DNA from: an uncultured Campylobacter sp.
GTDB lineage: Bacteria > Campylobacterota > Campylobacteria > Campylobacterales > Campylobacteraceae
DNA: 24,373 nucleotides
NCBI RefSeq assembly: GCF_938045405.1
Contig: NZ_CALIMW010000212.1
Location: 1 to 24,373, forward strand
Direction of reading: 5' to 3'
Made by a program: the position numbers and the translations under genes. Every line of letters starts with the position of its first letter. Position 1 is the first letter of the stretch. Under the pieces are notes generated by a model, which saw only the letters and a program-made list of their open reading frames with translations, was not told where the DNA came from and did not search any database. Of this stretch, positions 7,213 through 14,324 are shown piece by piece.

Positions 7213-8262
7213 ATGACGTTTTCACAGATTATTTTGACGCTTCAAAACTACTGGCACGAGCAGGGCTGCTTGCTCGTTCAGCCCTACGATATGCCCGCGG
7301 GCGCGGGCACCTATCATCAGGCCACCTTTTTGCGCAGTCTAGGAAGCAAACCTTGGCGCGCGGCATACGTAGCACCCTCGCGTCGCCCCACAGACGGGCG
7401 CTACGGCGAAAACCCAAATCGCTTGGGCGCGTATTATCAGTTTCAGGTGATCTTAAAACCGAGCCCGGATAATATCCAAGAGCTCTATCTAAAAAGCCTA
7501 GAGAAGCTCGGGCTAGATCTTAAAAGCCACGATATACGCTTCGTAGAAGACAACTGGGAGAGCCCGACGCTAGGGGCCTGGGGGCTTGGCTGGGAGGTTT
7601 GGCTAGACGGCATGGAGGTGACGCAGTTTACATATTTTCAGCAGGTAGGCGGCATCACGTGCGAGCTCATAAGCGGCGAGATCACCTACGGGCTTGAGCG
7701 CTTGGCGATGTATCTGCAAAACAAAGACGACGTTTACGACATCGTCTGGGACGATAAGGCGGGGCTAGTAACCTACGGCGACGTGCATAAAAGGGGCGAA
7801 TTTGAGTTTAGCAAATACAACTTCGAGCTCGCGGACACCGCGATGCTTTTTAATCAGTTTGAAAACTGCTTCGGCGAGTGCAAAAGCATCCTAAAGCACG
7901 GCCTGGCGCTTCCTGCGTATGATTACTGCATGCTTGCGGCGCACACGTTCAACGTCCTTGACGCGCGCGGAGCGATCTCGGTCACGCAGAGGCAGGATTA
8001 TATTTTAAAGATCCGCGATCTTGCCAAAAACTGTGCGCTTTGCTATGCAGATCCGAAAAAATATGTCGCGGAGCTGGACACCGCGGCGTACAGCGATAAA
8101 AAAAGCGGCAAAGACGGCGGCGCAGCAAATGAGAGGGAAAAGAGCGAGAAGTGCGGCGTTAAAGGGGCTGTCCCGGCGCCCGCAAACTCGGCAGGCGCAA
8201 ATTTAAAAAACGCCCACGGCAAGAAAAACACCGCGGACAAAGCGGATAAAAGCAAAAAGTGA
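7213..8262 (+). CDS. glyQ: Glycyl-tRNA synthetase alpha subunit, with a C-terminal extension
   Basis: GlyQ is the catalytic subunit of the alpha2-beta2 glycyl-tRNA synthetase; glyS, the beta subunit, is not in this window. Residues 1 to about 289 match the family throughout: NYWHEQGCLLVQPYDMPAGA, TFLRSLG, YVAPSRRPTDGRYGENPNRL, QFQVILKPSP, EDNWESPTLGAWGLGWEVW, DGMEVTQFTYFQQ, GEITYGLERLAMY and ARGAISVTQRQDYI. Bacterial GlyQ is usually about 290-300 residues. Here residues 290-349 form an extra Lys/Ala/Gly/Ser/Asn-rich tail with no predicted fold. The start is the ATG at 7213, right after the previous stop, with AAAAGG upstream. Confidence 0.96.
   Translation: MTFSQIILTLQNYWHEQGCLLVQPYDMPAGAGTYHQATFLRSLGSKPWRAAYVAPSRRPTDGRYGENPNRLGAYYQFQVILKPSPDNIQELYLKSLEKLGLDLKSHDIRFVEDNWESPTLGAWGLGWEVWLDGMEVTQFTYFQQVGGITCELISGEITYGLERLAMYLQNKDDVYDIVWDDKAGLVTYGDVHKRGEFEFSKYNFELADTAMLFNQFENCFGECKSILKHGLALPAYDYCMLAAHTFNVLDARGAISVTQRQDYILKIRDLAKNCALCYADPKKYVAELDTAAYSDKKSGKDGGAANEREKSEKCGVKGAVPAPANSAGANLKNAHGKKNTADKADKSKK
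8080..8259 (+). other. Low-complexity lysine-rich C-terminal tail of GlyQ
   Basis: These 60 codons follow the end of the conserved GlyQ domain and end in ADKADKSKK. The composition is mostly Lys, Ala, Gly, Asn and Ser. The 15-mer GGCGCAAATTTAAAA at 8194-8208, coding AGANLK, is identical to a 15-mer in the acetyltransferase insertion (minus strand, 185-199), which codes SGANLK. Confidence 0.65.
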
Positions 8263-8267
8263 AATTT

Positions 8268-8990
8268 ATGAAAACGGGCGAAATTTATGAAATTTTAAAC
8301 GCCGCCGCGCCCTTTTGCGACGCAGAGGCGTGGGATAATAGCGGGCTAATGCTCGGAAACTTGGATGATGAAATTTCAAAAATCTATCTAAGCCTCGACG
8401 CTACTAGCGAGCTGGTACGCGAGGCTGAGGCGGGCTCGCTTTTCGTGGTGCACCACCCGCTGATTTTCAGCCCGCTAAAATCGCTCGATCCGCGGCTATA
8501 TCCTGCAAATTTGATCTATGAGATGATCCGCAAAAACATCTCTCTCATCGCGATGCACACGAACTTTGACAAGCACGTTTTAAACGGATTCGTAGCGCGC
8601 GAAATTTTAAAATTTGAAATTACGGATGAGCGGGAATTTTTGGTTTTCATGCGCGCGGATTTGAGCTTTGAGCAGCTGTGCGCACAGATAAAGCGCAAGC
8701 TTGGCATCGAGCATCTGCGCGCCGTAAAGACGAAAAATTTTATCCAAAATATCGCGCTTTGCACCGGCAGCGGAAGCGAACTAAATCAAAGCTTGGGCGT
8801 GGATTGCTTCATCACGGGCGATATAAAATATCACGCGGCGCTTCAAAATTTAGAAAACGGCGTGAGTTTAATTGATATAAATCATTTTGAAAGTGAGCGC
8901 TATTTTGGGCGCGCGCTCGCACCTTTCTTGCAAAAAAGCGAAATTGAAGTTATAATAAGCGAGCAAAAAAATCCATTTACGTATTATTAA
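8268..8990 (+). CDS. NIF3/DUF34 family metal-binding protein
   Basis: This 240-residue protein has the NIF3 metal-site motifs: WDNSGLMLG (22-30), VVHHP (60-64, His62/His63), HTNFD (97-101), CFITGDIKYH and INHFESE near the C-terminus. It is the short form without the PII-like middle domain. The family binds a dinuclear metal centre; its reaction is not settled, and GTP cyclohydrolase I-like activity has been reported for relatives. I chose the ATG at 8268 because MKTGEIYEIL matches the family start. A GTG at 8259 would overlap the glyQ stop codon as GTGA and is a real alternative; neither has a strong ribosome binding site. Confidence 0.88.
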   Translation: MKTGEIYEILNAAAPFCDAEAWDNSGLMLGNLDDEISKIYLSLDATSELVREAEAGSLFVVHHPLIFSPLKSLDPRLYPANLIYEMIRKNISLIAMHTNFDKHVLNGFVAREILKFEITDEREFLVFMRADLSFEQLCAQIKRKLGIEHLRAVKTKNFIQNIALCTGSGSELNQSLGVDCFITGDIKYHAALQNLENGVSLIDINHFESERYFGRALAPFLQKSEIEVIISEQKNPFTYY

Positions 8991-8999
8991 AGGAAAAAG

Positions 9000-9707
9000 A
9001 TGAACAAATATTTAAGCCAATTGGTAGAGCTTTGCGAATTCGATAAGCAGCTGGACGGATTTAAGCCTAAAATCGAGGCCGCACAGGAGAAGCTGAGTAA
9101 AAAAAGCACTGAAATAAACGGCGCAAAAGAACAGATCGAAACTCTAAATGCGGAGATCGCCGAGCTAAAATCTCAAATTTTACAAGCAAACGCGCAACTT
9201 AGCGCATTTTCGTCCAAACTAAAAAGCACGGGTAAAAAAAGCGGCGCGGCAAAGACCGAAAAGGAGATCAAGGCCCTTAGCGTCGAAGAGGACATCGCAA
9301 AAGAGCAACTCGAGGCCACAAACGAGGAGATCGAAAGGCTGGAAAAGATCGTAGCCGCAAAGGAAGCGCTCGTAAAAGAGCAGAGCGAAAAGCAAGAGGC
9401 GTTTGAAGCCGAGCTAAAAAGCTTGCAGGAGCAGGTAAGCGCCGAGATGGGCGAGGTCGAGGTCGCTCGCGGCGCGATCTACGCCAAGCGCGATAAGCTA
9501 ATGCAGGCGATGAACCCAAAAACCGTCTCATTCTACGAAAAGATCCGCAAATGGGCGGGCAACACGGCGGTCTCGCCGGTGCGCAAACAGGCCTGCTACG
9601 GCTGCTTTATGCGCATAAGCGACAAGACCTATTCCGCGGTCATCAAAAGCGACGACATCGTAACCTGCCCGTATTGCGGCAGAATTTTATATAAAGAAGC
9701 CGAGTGA
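9000..9707 (+). CDS. Coiled-coil/zinc-ribbon protein of the HP0958 (FlgZ)/CT398 family
   Basis: This 235-residue protein has a long helical hairpin, with Glu/Lys/Ala/Gln heptad-rich coiled coil from about residue 10 to 165. A C-terminal zinc ribbon follows with C199, C202, C223 and C226 (CYGC...CPYC). Its H. pylori homologue HP0958 (FlgZ) stabilises RpoN, binds FliH and flaA mRNA and is needed for flagella. Whether it does this here cannot be read from the window, because no flagellar gene is nearby. AAAGGAAAAAG precedes the ATG, and it is the third gene of the run glyQ-NIF3-this-waaA. Its last codons overlap the waaA GTG by 4 bp. Confidence 0.88.
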   Translation: MNKYLSQLVELCEFDKQLDGFKPKIEAAQEKLSKKSTEINGAKEQIETLNAEIAELKSQILQANAQLSAFSSKLKSTGKKSGAAKTEKEIKALSVEEDIAKEQLEATNEEIERLEKIVAAKEALVKEQSEKQEAFEAELKSLQEQVSAEMGEVEVARGAIYAKRDKLMQAMNPKTVSFYEKIRKWAGNTAVSPVRKQACYGCFMRISDKTYSAVIKSDDIVTCPYCGRILYKEAE

Positions 9708-11092
9708 TCTACACCGCCTTGGCGTTTTTGGCGTGGCTTGCAGCTGCGCCTTTTATTTTTATCCTAAGCTTTAAAAAAAAATACCGCACGAGCCTGAAGG
9801 CGCGATTTTTTCTATACAAAAACCCTAAATTTAGCCCCGCTGCGGTGCATTTTCACGCTTGCAGCTTGGGCGAGGTAAACGCTCTTGCGCCCCTAATTTC
9901 TAAATTTGAGAGCGTCGCGCTTAGCACGACCACGCAGACGGGCTTTAATGCGGCGCGCTCTCTCACGCCGAACTCTCGCTACCTGCCGTTTGAAAACTGG
10001 CTTCCGTTTTGGCTTACGGGCAGCCGCGTGCTGGTGATTTTTGAAGCGGAGCTGTGGCTAAATTTGATCCGTTCCGCTAAATCGCGCGGAAGCTACGTGA
10101 TCCTGCTAAACGCGCGCATAAGCGATCGCTCGTACGCGAGCTATCTGCGCTTTAAGCTTTATTATCGCAAAGTGTTTGAAAATATCGATCTGGTGCTTGC
10201 GCAAAGCGAGCTTGATGCGGCGCGGCTGCGGGAGCTCGGCGCAAAAAATATAAAGGTCGCTGGCAACGTGAAAAGCGCGAATATCGCCGTTGCGACGAAG
10301 GACTATTCCGCCGCGTCCGCAAATAGCTTCGTGCTTACGATCTCAAACACCCACGAGGGTGAAGAGGAGCTTATTTTATCGAATTTAAACGATTTTATAA
10401 AATTTTGCAGCTCGCAAAATATGCCCGAAAAATACCAGCGCGCAGCGAGTATCCGCGGCGAGACGGACTTGCCTGCGGCCGAGCTTCACAGCGAGACGGG
10501 CTCGACCGAAGCACTAAATTTAAACGCAACTTCTTTGGATGCGGCGAGCTTAAGCGACGCTTCGTCCGCCGCGCCGAATACGACGCCTTTAAACGGCGCG
10601 TCTTTAAATTCTGTCGCACCGAATACGGTGGCTTCGACTGCCGCGCCGCAAAAGCTAAAAATTATCCTGGCGCCGAGGCATCCGGAGCGCTTCGAAAAGG
10701 TACGTGAAATTTGCAAGGCTTGGGCGCATGAGCACGAGCTTAGCTTTGAGAGATTTAGCGACGGCGCAGGGCTTGAAAGCGATTTTATCTTGCTCGATGC
10801 CTTCGGCGAGCTAGCGAACTTTTATAAAATTTCAAACGTCGTGATCTTGGGCGGCAGTTTTTTGCGCAATATCGGCGGACATAGCCCGATCGAGGCGGCG
10901 AGCTTCGGTGTGCCGATCATCAGCGGGCGATTTTTTCATAATCAAAAGGCGCTGTACGCGCTCGTACAAAATATTGCCCTGTGCGAGGCGAACGAAATTT
11001 CAAACGCTTTAAAAGAGCCGCTAAAGGGCACGCGGATAGATAAAATTTGCGATCTGCAAGAGATAGAAAATTTAATCAAGGAAAGAATTTAA
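9704..11092 (+). CDS. waaA: 3-deoxy-D-manno-octulosonic acid (Kdo) transferase
   Basis: WaaA adds Kdo to lipid A at the inner membrane. The membrane anchor is at residues 2-22, followed by the N-terminal glycosyltransferase domain with ACSLGEVNA (Glu57, the expected catalytic base), STTTQTGF, the EAELWLNLI motif and LLNARISDRS. The C-terminal domain has NTHEGEEELI (215-224), LAPRHPERF (322-330), LLDAFGELANFY, GGSFLRNIGGHSPIEAASFGVP and the end of the GT-B fold. Length is 462 residues because about 80 extra low-complexity residues (about 236-316) separate THEGEEE and APRHPERF, which in other WaaA proteins are only about 25 residues apart. It starts at GTG, with GTGA overlap. Confidence 0.93.
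   Translation: MIYTALAFLAWLAAAPFIFILSFKKKYRTSLKARFFLYKNPKFSPAAVHFHACSLGEVNALAPLISKFESVALSTTTQTGFNAARSLTPNSRYLPFENWLPFWLTGSRVLVIFEAELWLNLIRSAKSRGSYVILLNARISDRSYASYLRFKLYYRKVFENIDLVLAQSELDAARLRELGAKNIKVAGNVKSANIAVATKDYSAASANSFVLTISNTHEGEEELILSNLNDFIKFCSSQNMPEKYQRAASIRGETDLPAAELHSETGSTEALNLNATSLDAASLSDASSAAPNTTPLNGASLNSVAPNTVASTAAPQKLKIILAPRHPERFEKVREICKAWAHEHELSFERFSDGAGLESDFILLDAFGELANFYKISNVVILGGSFLRNIGGHSPIEAASFGVPIISGRFFHNQKALYALVQNIALCEANEISNALKEPLKGTRIDKICDLQEIENLIKERI
10409..10651 (+). other. Low-complexity Ser/Ala/Asn/Thr-rich insertion in WaaA
   Basis: Residues about 236-316 hold a segment with weak internal repeats: NATSLDAASLSDAS at 274-287 and NTTPLNGASLNSVA at 292-305 align at 6 of 14 positions, 18 residues apart. 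The DNA word CCGAATACG occurs at both 10574 and 10619. The frame is kept and the C-terminal domain resumes intact. The segment would form a loop on the surface of the nucleotide-sugar-binding domain. Confidence 0.65.
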
Positions 11093-11841
11093 TGCAAGAA
11101 AAAGCCTACAAACTGCTGGCGGCGCAGGAAAATATCTCGCACAATGAAGCTAAAGCTCTCATCGACGCGGGGCTTGTGAGCGCGCGCGGCGCAAAGATCG
11201 CTCTAGCGCGCGAGATGCTCGGCGAAAATACTAAATTTAGCGTGATGAAGCCCGCAAAACCCGCGATCATTTACGAGGATGAGAACGTTTTGGCGGTCAA
11301 TAAGCCGCCCTTTATGAGCAGCGAAAATTTGGAAAAAATCTATAAATTCGGCCTTCTAAACCGCCTGGATAAGGAGACTAGCGGCGTCGTGCTGCTGTAT
11401 AAAAACGAGGAATTTCGCGAAGCGGCGATTGCGGAGTTTAAAAATTTGCGCGTGAAGAAAAGCTACATCGCGATCGTAAAAGGGATCGTGAGCGAAGAGA
11501 TGAAATTTAACGAGCCGATTTTGACGATAAAGACCCGAAGCGGCGCGTTTTCTAAAATTTCGTCAAACGGCAAGAGCGCATTTAGCGAGGTTTATCCGCT
11601 TATGGTAAGCGGTAAAAAATCGCTCGTAAAGGTGCGGATCGAGACTGGCAGGACGCATCAGATCCGCGTGCATCTGGCAAATGCGGGATTCGGCGTAATA
11701 GGCGATGAAAAATACGCTAAAAGCCGTGCGAAGCGGATGTTTCTGCACTCATATGAGACCGAAATTTTGGGGCTAAAATTTAAAGCTCCGCCGGGTAAAA
11801 GCTTCAACGAATTCGGCTTTGAAATTCCTAAAGAGCTCTGA
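11092..11841 (+). CDS. RluA-family RNA pseudouridine synthase
   Basis: This 249-residue protein converts uridine to pseudouridine in rRNA or tRNA. An S4-like start (ISHNEAKALIDAGLVSARG, about 15-33) precedes the catalytic domain with LLNRLDKETSG (88-98; Asp93 is the catalytic aspartate), KKSYIAIVKG, and the C-terminal ETGRTHQIRVHLANAGFGVI and GDEKYA motifs. The ATG at 11092 overlaps the waaA stop codon by one base (TAATG) and has AAGGAA upstream, so the frame's upstream extension to 11047 is not the start. RluA-type proteins target several sites, and the sequence does not say which. Confidence 0.93.
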   Translation: MQEKAYKLLAAQENISHNEAKALIDAGLVSARGAKIALAREMLGENTKFSVMKPAKPAIIYEDENVLAVNKPPFMSSENLEKIYKFGLLNRLDKETSGVVLLYKNEEFREAAIAEFKNLRVKKSYIAIVKGIVSEEMKFNEPILTIKTRSGAFSKISSNGKSAFSEVYPLMVSGKKSLVKVRIETGRTHQIRVHLANAGFGVIGDEKYAKSRAKRMFLHSYETEILGLKFKAPPGKSFNEFGFEIPKEL

Positions 11842-11907
11842 TATTCAATGGCTTTTAAGTTAATTTTAGGTAACATCGCAAGTTTAAAAATTTTATAAGG
11901 GATCAAA

Positions 11908-13248
11908 GTGTTTGAGATCATAAGCGAGTCGTTTAAAAACGCGGTCAATAAATTAAAAACAATCGATGACGAAAAAGCTTTAAAAAACGCCTTGGAGACG
12001 CTAAAAAAGGCGCTTTTAAAGGCCGACGTGCACCACAAAGTCGTAAAGGATTTTTTGGCGCTTGTCGAAGCCGATCTTCGTATCGGTACGATAGGACAGA
12101 AGCCGTTTTTGCAGTCCATCAAGACAAATTTGACTAAAATTTTAACGGCGCCTAGAGGCAGCAGCCAGGGATTTGTATTCGCTAGCACGCCTCCTACGGT
12201 AGCTTTGATGACGGGACTTCAAGGAAGCGGAAAATCTACAAGCACGATAAAACTCGCGAACTATCTGAAACTTCGTAAAAAAAAGGTCTTGGTCGCAGCG
12301 TGCGACTTGCAGCGCCTAGCCGCGGTCGAGCAGCTCCGTCAGCTGTGCGAGGCGAATGAGATCGAGCTGTTTTTCATCGAGGGCGAGAGCGATCCGCTAA
12401 AGGTTGCCGAAAAAGCGCTAAGCAAGGCTAAAAGCGGGCTTTATGACGTACTGCTCGTAGATACGGCGGGACGTCTTGCGATTGATGAGGCGCTGATGGC
12501 GCAGCTTGCGGAGATGAAAAAAACTCTAAATCCGCATGAAATTTTTTACGTGGCGGACGCTATGAGCGGTCAAGACGGCATTAAAACGGCCGCTAAATTT
12601 GATGAAATTTTAGGCCTTACGGGCGTGATCTTAAGCAAATTTGACGCAGATACCAAAGGCGGCGTAGCTCTTGGTATCGCGCAGCAGCTGGGCATCCCGC
12701 TTCGCTTTATCGGAACCGGCGAGAAGGTGGCCGATCTGGAGGGCTTTATACCCGATAGAATCACCGGCCGGATTATGGGCGAGGGCGATTTAGCGACGCT
12801 GGCCGAGAAAACAAGCGCCGTTTTTGACGAAAGAGAAGCTAAAGCTTTGAACAAAAAGATCAAAAAGGGCGAGTTTAATTTCAACGATTTCGTAAATCAG
12901 CTCGAAAGCGTGAAAAAGCTCGGCAATATGAAAAATTTAATCGGCATGATCCCGGGACTTTCCGGCATGGCGAATAAGATAAAAGATATCGATTTGGAAA
13001 ACTCAAAAGAGATACTTCATATCAAAGCGATGATCAGCTCTATGACGCCGAAAGAGCGCGAAAACCCCGATCTGCTAAATAATTCGCGCAAGCGCAGACT
13101 TGCTGCTGGCGCAGGGCTTTCGCAGGTGGAAGTAAACCGCTTCTTAAAGCAGTTTGCGGGCGCTTCGAAGCTTGCGAAAAAATTTTCGGGCAAGGGCGGC
13201 ATGCAGGGGCTTGCCTCAATCGCTCAAAGGCAAAATTTACCGAGATAG
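11908..13248 (+). CDS. ffh: Signal recognition particle protein (SRP54 homologue)
   Basis: Ffh with 4.5S RNA brings membrane proteins to FtsY and the translocon. The N domain is at 1-90, the G domain contains the P-loop GLQGSGKST (103-111), ACDLQRLAAVEQLRQL, DTAGRL (185-190) and SKFDADTKGGVALG, and the M domain ends with RKRRLAAGAGLSQVEVNRFL, the 4.5S RNA-binding part. The 446-residue length is normal. It starts at GTG with AAGGGA upstream, 66 nt after the pseudouridine synthase gene. No 4.5S RNA gene was seen in the window. Confidence 0.97.
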   Translation: MFEIISESFKNAVNKLKTIDDEKALKNALETLKKALLKADVHHKVVKDFLALVEADLRIGTIGQKPFLQSIKTNLTKILTAPRGSSQGFVFASTPPTVALMTGLQGSGKSTSTIKLANYLKLRKKKVLVAACDLQRLAAVEQLRQLCEANEIELFFIEGESDPLKVAEKALSKAKSGLYDVLLVDTAGRLAIDEALMAQLAEMKKTLNPHEIFYVADAMSGQDGIKTAAKFDEILGLTGVILSKFDADTKGGVALGIAQQLGIPLRFIGTGEKVADLEGFIPDRITGRIMGEGDLATLAEKTSAVFDEREAKALNKKIKKGEFNFNDFVNQLESVKKLGNMKNLIGMIPGLSGMANKIKDIDLENSKEILHIKAMISSMTPKERENPDLLNNSRKRRLAAGAGLSQVEVNRFLKQFAGASKLAKKFSGKGGMQGLASIAQRQNLPR

Positions 13249-13258
13249 CCTCTCGGTA
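13238..13258 (+). other. Hairpin containing the ffh stop codon
   Basis: TACCGAGA (13238-13245) pairs perfectly with TCTCGGTA (13251-13258). The 5-nt loop TAGCC holds the TAG stop of ffh. No T-run follows, so it is not a simple intrinsic terminator; it may slow ribosomes or protect the 3' end. Confidence 0.55.
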
Positions 13259-13262
13259 GAGT

Positions 13263-13305
13263 TTGCAGATGTTTAAGTTTTAGCCATCTGCAAGTTCTAA
13301 AACTT
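13263..13305 (+). promoter_or_regulatory. Two interleaved 9-bp stems in the rpsP leader
   Basis: TTGCAGATG (13263-13271) pairs with CATCTGCAA (13285-13293). AAGTTTTAG (13275-13283), which lies in the first loop, pairs with CTAAAACTT (13297-13305). Each stem is perfect and each loop is 13 nt. Because the order is A-B-A'-B', the two hairpins exclude one another or form a strained pseudoknot. The region ends 10 nt before the AAGGAG of rpsP. A regulatory role is inferred. Confidence 0.55.
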
Positions 13306-13326
13306 ACAAAAATTTAAGGAGAAAAA

Positions 13327-13557
13327 ATGGCAACAGTTGTTAGGCTTACAAGAATCGGAAGAAAGAAGCAGCCTTTTTACCGCATCGTGGTAACAGATAG
13401 CAGGAAAAGACGCGACGGCGGCTTTATCGAGACGATCGGCTTTTATAACCCGTTAAAACAGAGCGATAATATCAAATTTGACGCGGAGCGTTTGGCATAT
13501 TGGAAGAGCGTAGGCGCGAAGTTAAGCGATAGGGTCGCTCAAATCACAAGCAAATAA
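13327..13557 (+). CDS. rpsP: 30S ribosomal protein bS16
   Basis: This 76-residue protein has the bS16 pattern from the first residue: VVRLTRIGRKKQPFYRIVV, DSRKRRDGGFIETIGFYNP and AERLAYWKSVGAKLSDRV. It binds 16S rRNA during 30S assembly. AAGGAG lies 5 nt before the ATG. It heads the classic rpsP-rimM-trmD-rplS operon with a KH protein gene between rpsP and rimM. The interleaved stems just upstream could control the whole operon. Confidence 0.97.
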   Translation: MATVVRLTRIGRKKQPFYRIVVTDSRKRRDGGFIETIGFYNPLKQSDNIKFDAERLAYWKSVGAKLSDRVAQITSK

Positions 13558-13558
13558 A

Positions 13559-13801
13559 ATGGTAGAAAATTTTATAAAAGAATACGCAAAGTTGATCGCC
13601 GACTATCCGCAGTCCGTCTCTACGCAAAAGCGGGTCGGTGAGAACTTTACCGAGATCATCGTCTATGCCGACAAGGCCGATACCGGCAAACTCATCGGCA
13701 AGGACGGCAAAATGATAAACGCCATAAAGACCGTTATCATCGGCTATAAAGCAAAAGATCCGATCAATTATAAAATTACCGTCAAAGCCAAAGATGCCTG
13801 A
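13559..13801 (+). CDS. khpA: KH-domain RNA-binding protein, KhpA-like
   Basis: This is an 80-residue single KH domain with the GKDG loop (GxxG, about residues 47-50) inside DTGKLIGKDGKMINAIKTVI. KhpA-type proteins bind RNA, often with KhpB/Jag, and are encoded at this position in many bacteria. It starts one base after the rpsP stop codon, with no strong ribosome binding site of its own, so coupling to rpsP is likely. Its stop overlaps the rimM start by 8 bp. Confidence 0.92.
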   Translation: MVENFIKEYAKLIADYPQSVSTQKRVGENFTEIIVYADKADTGKLIGKDGKMINAIKTVIIGYKAKDPINYKITVKAKDA

Positions 13802-14324
13802 TGATCTTTTAGAGGTCGCGAAGCTCGGTCGGACTATCGGTCTAAAGGGCGCGGTTAAAATTTTTGATCGCAGCGACTTCCCCTCTCAGTTTAAAAAAGG
13901 CGCCAAATTTTATCTGCGAAACGGCGAAATTTTAGAAATTCTATCCTTTAGCGGCGCAAATTCTAGCGCTATTTTTAAAAATTACGAAAGCGTAGAAACG
14001 GCGGCAAATTTAACTAACCAAATCCTTTACCGAAGCAAAGAGGACACGCGGAAATTTTGCAAATTGCAAAAGGGCGAGTTCTTTTACTTCGATATCATCG
14101 GGCTTGAAATTTACGAAGACGGCGCGGTTTTGGGGCGCGTAAGGGACATATCGCAGATCGGAAGCGGCTATCTTTTTGAGGTAGAAACGGATGAAAGCTT
14201 AATCTCGCAGGCTTTGCCGAAAGAATTTTTCATCCCCTACGTGGATGCCTATGTGAAAGAAATTTCGCTTAGCGAACGTAAAATTTTTACGCAAAATGCG
14301 CGCGCGATTTTGGAAAACTCATGA
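13794..14324 (+). CDS. rimM: 16S rRNA maturation factor RimM
   Basis: This 176-residue protein helps assemble the 30S head around bS19. The N-terminal RimM domain starts LLEVAKLGRTIGLKGAVKIF. The PRC-barrel half has KGEFFYFDIIGLEIYEDG, LGRVRDISQIGSGYLFEV and the FFIPYVDAYV strand that is typical near the end. The ATG at 13794 lies inside the khpA 3' end, and the stop overlaps the trmD ATG by 4 bp (ATGA). Order and overlaps support co-translation. Confidence 0.94.
   Translation: MPDDLLEVAKLGRTIGLKGAVKIFDRSDFPSQFKKGAKFYLRNGEILEILSFSGANSSAIFKNYESVETAANLTNQILYRSKEDTRKFCKLQKGEFFYFDIIGLEIYEDGAVLGRVRDISQIGSGYLFEVETDESLISQALPKEFFIPYVDAYVKEISLSERKIFTQNARAILENS

Noticed and set aside
8188..8262. Frameshift as the cause of the GlyQ tail
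   Set aside because: The tail uses ordinary codons for this genome and ends with a normal stop close to the next gene; a shift near 8080 would have to be balanced by chance. It cannot be fully excluded without reads.
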